From NCBI GenBank assembly GCA_017428625.1, contig JAFRQM010000035.1, forward strand, positions 1-64,000: 64,000 nucleotides of DNA, given 5' to 3'. The position numbers and the translations under genes were made by a program. The notes under the pieces were generated by a model that saw only the letters and a list, made by a program, of their open reading frames with translations, was not told where the DNA came from and ran no database searches. Below are positions 1 to 8,800 of this stretch, one piece after another. Numbering within the stretch: position 1 is the first letter of the stretch; each line of letters begins with the position of its first letter. The stretch is from Clostridia bacterium (GTDB lineage: Bacteria > Bacillota > Clostridia > Oscillospirales > Acutalibacteraceae).

Positions 1-408
1 AGCCGTTTTCATCCATTGTGCCCGCTACGGTTGCAACATCGGGTGTGTAACCGGTAACTGCTGGTGAATCAACGCTGTATGCGGTGTTGTAAGCATACAT
101 ATCGTTAACAACATCGGCAGGTTTAACAGCGTCGTTGCCGTCTGACATTACATAAGTAATGTTAAGAGCATATTCGTTGGGTGTGTAGGTTACTGTTACC
201 GAGTAGCCGTTTTCATCCATTGTGCCCGCTACGGTTGCAACATCGGGTGTGTAACCGGTAACCGCGGGTGAATCAACGCTGTATGCTTCGCCGTAATCAT
301 ACATATCGTCAACAACATCGGCGGGTTTAACTGCGTCGTTGCCGTCTGACATTACATAGGTGATGTTAAGGGCATATTCGTTGACTTCCCATACCGCGTA
401 ATAAATAA
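1..408 (-). repeat. Tandem 204-bp coding repeats (MucBP-like), two copies
   Basis: The unit at 1-204 recurs at 205-408 with a period of exactly 204 bases (68 codons). The first 57 bases of the two copies are identical, and later differences are mostly single bases plus one short patch. Each unit encodes YVMSDGNDAVKPADV, then a variable stretch, then SPAVTGYTPDVATVAGTM. The array may continue past the left edge. Confidence 0.9.
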
Positions 409-2707
409 GCGGATTGTCGCCGGGAACGATTACATCGTTTTCAACAGTTGTGTCTGTTTCAACCGTAAGGTCGCCGAGATCTGCGATAACACTGCCGCCG
501 GATGTTGAAGCCCAGCCCCGGAATGTGTAGCCGGTGCGCTCGGGATCGGCGGGAAGAACTATTGCGGAATCAAACTCCGAGGAGACTGCTTTCTGTGTAA
601 CATTTGCGTTGCCGTCGAAATAACCGTTATCGGCGTCAAATATTACATAGTAGTCGTTCGGGGTGAATACCGCATAGTAGTATGTGCTTGTGTCAGGCAT
701 TACGGAGGGAAGGCTTGCAGCGGGTGTTCCGCCCTGCGTTGCCGACCAGCCGTCAAAACTGTAGCCTGTCTTGTAGGGGTCCGCGGGAACCTCAAACGGG
801 TCGCCTTCTATGTTGTCGATGGTCTCGTAAGCGGAGCCGTCGTCAAGGTAGAAATACTCTTTGAGGTCGGGGTCAAGTTCCCAGGTTGCAATGTAGTCTC
901 TGTCAGCGGGAGTGTCGAGAACGCCTGTGCCGACAATACTCGGAGACCAGCCGGAGAATACATAACCGTCTTTTGCGGGATCGGCGGGAGCAGTGATTGT
1001 GCCGCCGAAGGGAACAAGCTGTGTTTCGCCTATCTGAGTGTTTTCATTGAAGAATTTAACTTCATATTTAACATCATCAAGGTAGCCGTAGATTGTGATG
1101 TTGCTTGTTGAGTTGAGTGTTGCTCCGTCTGCAAGCGCTGTTTCGCAAGCCGAATCGGTGAACCAAGCGTAAAGAGTTTTGCCTCTGGGAGCTGTGTAAC
1201 GAACATCAGTCTGAATCTCTGCGCCGTATGCTGTACTGCGGCTGAATGTGAAGACTGTGTCGGGTGCACCCTTCGCACTATATATAATGTAATTAACTAT
1301 ATATGAGTTTGCTTCGTAAATCGCATTATAGGTTGTGTCGCTGTCAGGGAACACAGAGGGTGCAGCGGGAACAAAGTTGCCCTCGCCCGCTACGTTTGTG
1401 TAGCCTGTGTATGTGGGAGCCGTGGGAGCGGTTGCCGTGAAGGGATCACCTGCGTAGCCGCTGAATGTTCCGAGGCTCAAATTGTCTTTTGTATCAAAGA
1501 ATTCAACAGTAACTGCGGTTGCCCATATCATATAGTAGGCAACGCCTTCGTTACCGTAAACCATACCGTCAAAGTTCTGAAGAAGGTTTGCAGACTGCGG
1601 CGAAGCCGCGGGGTCTGTTGACCAGCCTCTGAACTCGTAGCCTGCGCGTGTGGGAACTGCGGGAACGATGCTGTCGCCGTTGAGGTCAAGACCTACGGGA
1701 TAGCCGGGAGTTGCGGTCGGGTCAACTACATCGGCGGGAGCGCCGTCATAGTTGTAACTGAATGTTGCGCCAACCTGGTCAATCCAAAAAGCGGTAAGGT
1801 CAAGGTCTTCATCTTCTGAGTAGGCTGTGGGGCCTTCGGGACCGTAGGTGCAGTCCTCAGCAGTTGCGTTTGTTATTGATGAATCATACCAGCCTGCAAG
1901 GGTTTTGCCCGCATAGGCAAGTTCGGGACGGGTAAAGGTTGCGCCCGTTGTGCCGTTGAAGGTTCTTGCAACTGAGGTGTTTTCATCCTGCCATTCGCCG
2001 CCTGCCGGGTTAAGAGTGATGCTGCTGTCGGTGGTAACCGAAACAGAGCAGTTAACCGTGCCGTTATACCAGATGAACATATCATAGATGACTGAAGAGT
2101 CTTCGCCTGAACCGCCCTTGGGAACATTGAAGAAACCGTAGGGGTTTGAAGTCTTCTGAACGGTGGATTCAAGAACTTCAAATACACCGTCGCCGCTCGC
2201 GTCTGAAAGCACGTTGAGGTCAAACTCAAAGAGCCAGTCGCTGCCGTCATACTGATAGTTTGTGAACGGACCTTCGAGAGAAACTACAAAGTAGTTATGG
2301 GTTGAGAGATAATCGGATGTCAGGCATCCGTCACTTATTAGGTTGTTGATAATTCCGCTTGCCGATTTTGTGAAATAAGAACCGGAGAAAGCGCTGTCAT
2401 TAACAACAAGTGACTGAATGCCGGTCTGATAGGAATCGCCGAAGAAAGCGTTGTCATAGAAGAAAATGAGGTCGGAAAGGTTTGAGTAGTAGTCTGTTCC
2501 GATTGAGACTCTGACTTTAACCGATTCACCCGCCGTGACTTTGTCACAGGCGACCCATTCTGTGCCATCGTTTTTGAAAATCTGTGCTGTAACTGTAAGC
2601 GTTGAACCGCCGGTGGTGGGGTCAAACGCATTAGCAAGAACTGACACAGAACTGAAAATCATCATAAACGCCAGCACCAATGCAATGACTTTTTTCGTTT
2701 TAGCCAT
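1..2707 (-). CDS. Giant secreted B-repeat/MucBP surface protein, C-terminus beyond the window
   Basis: The frame is open from an ATG at 2707 to the left edge (902 codons), so the C-terminus is missing. The start follows an AGGAGG site 11-12 bases upstream. Residues 1-27 are a signal peptide (MAKTKK then a hydrophobic run ending near ANA). Residues about 30-220 form a beta-rich domain resembling cohesin-like domains. About six or seven B-repeat units follow, each with a G-x-x-F-x-G-W core (for example GYEFRGWSTDP). The visible end holds two nearly identical 68-aa MucBP-like repeats, each with YVMSDG and GYTPD motifs. Role by inference: an exported adhesin or surface scaffold. Because its neighbour ends in a dockerin, one may lie off the edge, but this is not seen. 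It lies 114 bases downstream of the 2651-aa gene, in the same direction, and may be co-transcribed with it. Confidence 0.85.
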   Translation of the reverse strand, partial: MAKTKKVIALVLAFMMIFSSVSVLANAFDPTTGGSTLTVTAQIFKNDGTEWVACDKVTAGESVKVRVSIGTDYYSNLSDLIFFYDNAFFGDSYQTGIQSLVVNDSAFSGSYFTKSASGIINNLISDGCLTSDYLSTHNYFVVSLEGPFTNYQYDGSDWLFEFDLNVLSDASGDGVFEVLESTVQKTSNPYGFFNVPKGGSGEDSSVIYDMFIWYNGTVNCSVSVTTDSSITLNPAGGEWQDENTSVARTFNGTTGATFTRPELAYAGKTLAGWYDSSITNATAEDCTYGPEGPTAYSEDEDLDLTAFWIDQVGATFSYNYDGAPADVVDPTATPGYPVGLDLNGDSIVPAVPTRAGYEFRGWSTDPAASPQSANLLQNFDGMVYGNEGVAYYMIWATAVTVEFFDTKDNLSLGTFSGYAGDPFTATAPTAPTYTGYTNVAGEGNFVPAAPSVFPDSDTTYNAIYEANSYIVNYIIYSAKGAPDTVFTFSRSTAYGAEIQTDVRYTAPRGKTLYAWFTDSACETALADGATLNSTSNITIYGYLDDVKYEVKFFNENTQIGETQLVPFGGTITAPADPAKDGYVFSGWSPSIVGTGVLDTPADRDYIATWELDPDLKEYFYLDDGSAYETIDNIEGDPFEVPADPYKTGYSFDGWSATQGGTPAASLPSVMPDTSTYYYAVFTPNDYYVIFDADNGYFDGNANVTQKAVSSEFDSAIVLPADPERTGYTFRGWASTSGGSVIADLGDLTVETDTTVENDVIVPGDNPLIYYAVWEVNEYALNITYVMSDGNDAVKPADVVDDMYDYGEAYSVDSPAVTGYTPDVATVAGTMDENGYSVTVTYTPNEYALNITYVMSDGNDAVKPADVVNDMYAYNTAYSVDSPAVTGYTPDVATVAGTMDENG

Positions 2708-2746
2708 TATGCTTAATTCCTCCTTGTAAATTTATGGAATCTGCCT

Positions 2747-2805
2747 GCCTGATATTATCAGGCTTTTTTACTGACCCGTGCAGCGGGCGGCTGCCCGCCG
2801 CACGG
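2747..2805. other. Two stem-loops between the first two surface-protein genes
   Basis: A GC-rich hairpin lies at 2776-2805: CCGTGC and GCGGGC arms around GGCT, with one A/C mismatch. It is just downstream of the stop at 2822 of the minus-strand 2651-aa gene. A second hairpin at 2747-2769 (GCCTGAT/ATCAGGC) is followed by six T residues on the plus strand only. It therefore has terminator shape for the plus strand, not for the minus-strand genes. The first hairpin lacks a T tract on the minus strand, so it may stabilise the 3' end or attenuate rather than fully stop transcription into the next gene. Confidence 0.5.
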
Positions 2806-2821
2806 TGATGATAGTTCAATG

Positions 2822-5800
2822 TCAGATATTTGTAACTGTGCCTGTTACCTGATCAACTGTTGCCATACCCATTGAAATGGTTCTGATTGCGGTTGTGTCG
2901 GTGGATGTGAATACGCCGTCACCGTTGAGGTCTGCCGCAAGAAGAATCGGAGCGGGTGTGTCATCGGGGTCGATCGGGTTGTCGTTGTCGTCAATACTCC
3001 AGAGCTTGCCGACCGCTGCGTTGGGAGTCCATGCAGCTTCCATTCTTGCAACCTGAACATCGTTGCCGTTTACTCTGCCGTCGCCGTTGAGATCGCCGAA
3101 TATTACAATGTAATATGTTTCAACTACTTCGTTTGTAACATTGTCAACGAGTTCAACCTTTGTGCCGGTGCCGCATACATTAAGTGACGAGTATGCGGTA
3201 ACGGGAGTAACTACAAGGTGGCCGTCGCCGACTACTTCAGCGTAGTCATTTGTGAACTGTGTGATTGTCAGGTTAAGGTCAAGGCCGTAGATGTAGCCTG
3301 TGAACTCGTCTGTGGGATCGTCAACCTTGTCGATTACGGTTGTCTTGGTGGAGACAACTTCGAGTGTTACGGGAACTCTGGTGTAGATTGCAATTACAGC
3401 AACATTATTTGCGGGAACTGTCGCAGCGGCTTCAATCTGTTCGCCTGTCTCGGCGTTGAACCATACCCACTCATTGCCGAAGGTGTAGTTTGCGATTTCG
3501 GGAACAACTGAAGGAACGGTGATTGCCGTGCCGAAGGGATCGGTTGAAGATGCGACTGAATCATAATCTGTTGCGAGCTGTGCGAAGACAGCTGTTGTCT
3601 TTTCGCTGTTTGCGTCAAGAATGCTGTCTGCCGATGCCGCCTTGGGTGCATAGAATGTTACTGTGTAGGGGTTGGGTGTGTATGTAACTGTAACGGTCTT
3701 GCCGTTAACATCATCCATTATGCCGGTTACTGTTGCGATGTCGGGTGTGTAACCTGCAACTGCGGGTGACGCTACGCTGTAAGAGGTGTTGTAAACAACG
3801 CTGCTTACATCAGCTGCGGGAGCGGCTGATCCGTCACTCATTACATAATTGACTGTAAGGGTGTAACTCTCGGGTGAGTATGTTACTGTGTATGACTTGC
3901 CGTTAACATCATCCATTGTGCCGGTTACTGTTGCGATGTCGGGTGTGTAACCTGCAACCGCGGGTGACGCTACTGTGTATGTGGTGTTGAATGTTACCAT
4001 CTGGTTTGTAACATCAGCGGGTTTAACAGCGTCGTTGCCGTCACTCATAACATAAGTGATGTTAAGTGCGTAATCATTGGGTGTGTAGGTGACCGTTGCG
4101 GTCTTGCCGTTAACATCATCCATTGTGCCGGTTACTGTTGCGACGTCGGGTGTGTAGCCTGCAACCGCGGGTGACGCTACGCTGTAATCAGTGTTGAAAA
4201 CAACCTGCTCGGTGTGTGAAGCGGGAGCGGTTGAACCGTCGCTCATTACATAGTTGACTGTAAGAGCGTAACTGTTGGGTGAATAGGTTACCGTTACCGA
4301 TTTGCCGTTTACATCATCCATTGTGCCGGTTACTGTTGCAACATCGGGTGTGTAACCTGCAAGCGCGGGTGACGCCACACTGTATGTCGCGTTGTAGTTG
4401 ACCTGCTCGCTGTGCGCTGCGGGAGCGGTTGCTTTGCCGTCGCTTACAACATAGGTGATGTTGAGGGCATAGGGGTTGGGTGAATATGTAACTGTTACTG
4501 ACTTGCCGTTTATATCATCCATTGTGCCGGTTACTGTTGCGATGTCTGGTGTGTAGCCTGTTACTGCGGGTGATGCCACGCTGTAGCTTGCGCCGTAATC
4601 AACATTTTCGGTGTAAGCCGCGGGAGCGGTTGTGCCGTCAGACATTACATAAGTGACTGTAAGGGCATAGGGGTTGGGTGTGTAGGTTGCGGTGTATGAA
4701 AGGTTCTCATCGGGAACTGTCGATGCAACCGCGGGTGACCATGCCGAGAAGGTGTAACCGTCTTTGACAGGTGTGCCGGGAGCGGTTACATTTGCGCCGA
4801 ATACAGTGTTCTGAACGATGGGGCCTGCGTCGCCGCCGATGTTACCGCCGTCAAGGTTCCATGTAACTGTATGCGGGTTGGGATCGTATGTGACTGTTTC
4901 GGTTACATCGCTTGAACCCATTGTGCCGGTTACGGTAGCGATGTCGGGTGTATAGCCTGTTACCGCGGGTGATGCAACTGTGTAGGTTGCGCCGACATTT
5001 ACGGTTTCGGTGTGCTGTGCGGGGGCGGTTGAGCCGTCAGACATTACATAGTTGACTGTAAGGGTGTGGCTCTGCTGAGTCCAGTTGATTCTTACATTGA
5101 TGTTAGCCGCGGGCATTGTTGCGGGAATCTCGCTGTAACCTGCGGTCTGAACAACAAGTTCGTAATCCCAGCCTGCTCTGTAGGGAACAGCGGGAACTAC
5201 GGTCTCACCGTATGCGTAGGTATCAACACGCATCTGAGCGGTAAGGCTTGTCTGATTTGCGGCGGCGTCTGTAAATGAGCAGCCTGTAAGGTTACGGTAT
5301 GTGATTGTAAAGGTCTTGGGAGTCCATACCGCGTAGATTGATACGCCGTCAACACTGTCCATAACGCCGAGGCTTGCATCGGGAGTTGTCGCAGTGCTGC
5401 TGCGTGACCAGCCGGCAAAGTCATATCTGCCAAGCGCGTCAGTAGGAGCGTTGATATTGTTACTTGTGATTGCCGCGTTGTATGCAACCGTGTCGGTTCC
5501 CGCAACATCAGCGGGATCGTCAAGGTTCATATAGAATGTCGCGGTGTAATTGTTGGGAGTGTAGGTTACGGTTACGGTTTCGCCGTCAGCATCCATTGTG
5601 TCGGTTACGGTCGCAACATCGGGTGTATAACCTGTTACTGCGGGTGACGCTACGCTGTAGACCGCGTCATAGTAAACCTGCTCGGTGTGAGCCACGGGAG
5701 CGGTGGAACTGTCAGACATTACATAGTTGACTGTAAGGGTGTTCTGTGCGCGTTTGATGTAAGCTTTGAGGATTACGGTTGTGCCTACCGTGCTCTCATC

Positions 5801-8800
5801 AAGGTGAGCGGTAAGAACATTTGCCGCGCTCGAGTCAAATTCCGACATACCCGCGATTACATAGGATGAGTAATCAAGTGTTACATCGCCCGAACCGCTG
5901 AGTTCATTTGTATAAGTCGGGTCGGTCGGATATGTTCCGTCAGTGCCCATTATATAAATGTATTCATAATAAGGCTGGCTGGTGAGCTGCCATACCGCAT
6001 AGTATGTTGTGCCGGTTGTTGAAGCCTGGTTGCCGAGCTCATCAGGTGTTGTTGCGTTCGGGTCTGTGCTCCAGCCGAGGAAGTTGTAGGAGGGTTTCGA
6101 GGGTGAGTTGGGTGTGATTACCGCCGAGCCGAAGATCGAATCTGCTGTGGCTGTTGTGCTCTGGTCGGAGAACTCACCGCCGTTTGCGTTAAAGGTGTTG
6201 GTAACGGTAACACCCTGCCATACAGCGTAGTAAACTCTGTTGGCGGTTGCCATACCGATATTACCTGCGGTGGTTGCTGTTGCAGATAAGTTCCAGCCGA
6301 TGAATGTGTAGCCTGTTCTGACGGGAGTTACAGGCGCAATTACGGGCTGGGTAGCAACCGCGTCATCTGCAAATGAGGTCTGATACTCTCTGTAAAGAAC
6401 ATAGGTGCTTGCATCTGTGTAAGCGTAACCAACACCGTAGGAGTCTTTGTCTTCCGCTGTTGCGTAGCCGGTGAATTCACCGCCGTTTGCATTGAATGTG
6501 CCGGTGTAGATAGCGCCGCGGTATGCAGCGAGGATAATACCTGAACCGTCTGCCGCGATTGTGCAGGTAAGCCTGTTGCTTTCGTTGGTAGCGTCAAATA
6601 CATATCTGCCGTTCTGAACCGCGGGAAGGTCTGAATAGCTGAAGTAATTATCTGTGCTTGTGTTGGTGTAGGCGCTTGCGTCTTCAACAAAGTGAGCTGT
6701 CGCGCCCGTTGTTCCGATATATGTGCCGCCGGTTGTGTCGTTTGTAACGATGTTGCCGGTCGCGTTATTGACATAAATTACACGAACTGTGAACGGCGTG
6801 TCATCAGCGGGACCCCAGATTGCGTAGTAGGTTATGGGGGCGTCGCTCATCTGCTGCGGGAAGGTTACCGCGGAACCGTCTGCCGTAAGCGACCAGCCTG
6901 TAACTACATAGCCCTGTTTTGTGGGAAGGGTTGAGGGGCCTGAGAATTCCACTTCGTAGCCGTAGTTTTCGGTAAATGTTGTTTCATTGCCGAACGCACC
7001 GCCGTTCGCATCCCATGTTACGGGATATTCGACGGGAGTCCACAATGCTTTGAACTCTTTGTTGTTCTGGGTTTCGGAGCCGTAATAGCCTGCTACCCAT
7101 TCGTCTGAAGTTGTGTCTTCGGGATCAACATACCAGCCGGTAAGTTCATAACCTCTTCTGATAGGATCAGCATAGTCCGGAATCGCTTCGCCGACATCGC
7201 CCGTGAAGGTCCTTGTGCCCTGAGGAGCTTCGGCCCATGTGCCGCCGTTGGGATTCGCGTGAATTGTGCTCTGGGGAGCGGGCTGAAGTGCTATTTCAAC
7301 TTCATCTTCTGCAAGCTGAAGAAGAGGTGTTACATGGTTGTTGAAGCTGTTCCATACATTTGCGGAAGCAGATTCAAGCCAGCCGTAGAACATTGTGCCG
7401 TTGTTGTTGTCGGGGTCTCTGGTCCAGGCATTGTCCATATAGATTTTGCCTACAGAGCCGCGAACCGCATTGTCTTTGACTTTGAGCTGGAACTGAACCA
7501 TCCATGTGCCGTCATTCATCATGCCGCCGGTGGTTACACCGCCGAGAACGTCGGGATCGATGGAAACCTGAATCCAGTTGTAGCCTGCCGGGCATTCGTC
7601 ACGGGCGGGGCTTGCTGTGTAGCCTGAATAGTCTGTGCCGTTGGTGCCGGAGATTGCGCTGATATAACCGTTTTCTGAGTTGATGGTAAAGGCGTTTTTG
7701 CCTGAACCGATAAGTTCAAACACGGTGTTATCATACATATATACAAATAATGTTGACGCTGTGTAGAAGTTGGTGGTCGACTTCATCTGAACGGTGATGG
7801 TGTCGCCGGGGTTGATGGGAGTGTCCGCAACGGGAACAAGCTCGCCATACATTTCTTTGTAAGCGTCAAGTTCAATGAACGCCGCTGTGGTTGTTCTTAC
7901 CCAGACCGCGCTGAGCGCTACTGTTGAGCTCGCGGAAGCCGGGAAGTTGTCGGAAGCGGGGTTGACAAGGGTAATGGCGCCGCTCGATACAGCGCTGTTG
8001 TAAGCAGCCATATCGTTAATGATTCTAGGTGTGTTGCCTATATACCAGCCGCCGAAAACATAACCGAACTTAACCGGGTTGGCAGGAAGAGGAATACCTG
8101 CCGCTGTGTAGGCGTCTCTGATGGGAGAGCCTGTGTTGCCGGTGATGCTGTCCGGGTTGTGAACTGTGTCAACAGGTGTGTTGTTGGCGTTCGGATTATA
8201 GCCGATATTATATGTAAGGGTTACGGGGTTGGGGGTCCACTTGGCGTAGAGAATACCGCCGCCGACAAGCGAAGCGGGAAGGCTGTTCGCGCCCGCCTGA
8301 AGAGCTGTGCCCGTAAGGGACTCATTGAGATACCAACCGTTGAATGTGTAACCTGTTCTGACAGGAGTGGGAAGGGTTACGGAATCGCCCGCGCTGAGGC
8401 CGGCAACGCTGACAGGGTCAACAGCCTCGCCGCCGTTTGAGCGGAAGACTATTTTGTTGTTATAGCTTTCGAACTGGGCGTAAACTGTAACATTCTCACT
8501 GTCATAAGGGCTTGTTGTTGTAGCGCCTACTTCGGAATACCAGACCTGCTCACCCCAGTTGAACGCTGTGATGTATGACGGGTCGGCATACCAGCCGAGG
8601 AACGCATAGCCCGGAACTACCGGATCTGCGGGCTGTGCAACAACATCTCCGGGATAATAGAGGCTCGAAGGCATTGTTGCGCCTGCCGCGCTGAGGTCGT
8701 AGTTGATGATTGTGGGGTTGGGAGTCCACTTAGCATAGAGAGTGAACGGGTTTGTGTCAACCGTTACCGAAGTAAGTTTGTTGGTGTATGTGCCGGTTGA

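Noticed and set aside
1-408. Regularly spaced repeats as a possible CRISPR array
   Set aside because: The repeats are 204-base units in frame with a protein and have no short repeat/unique spacer pattern.
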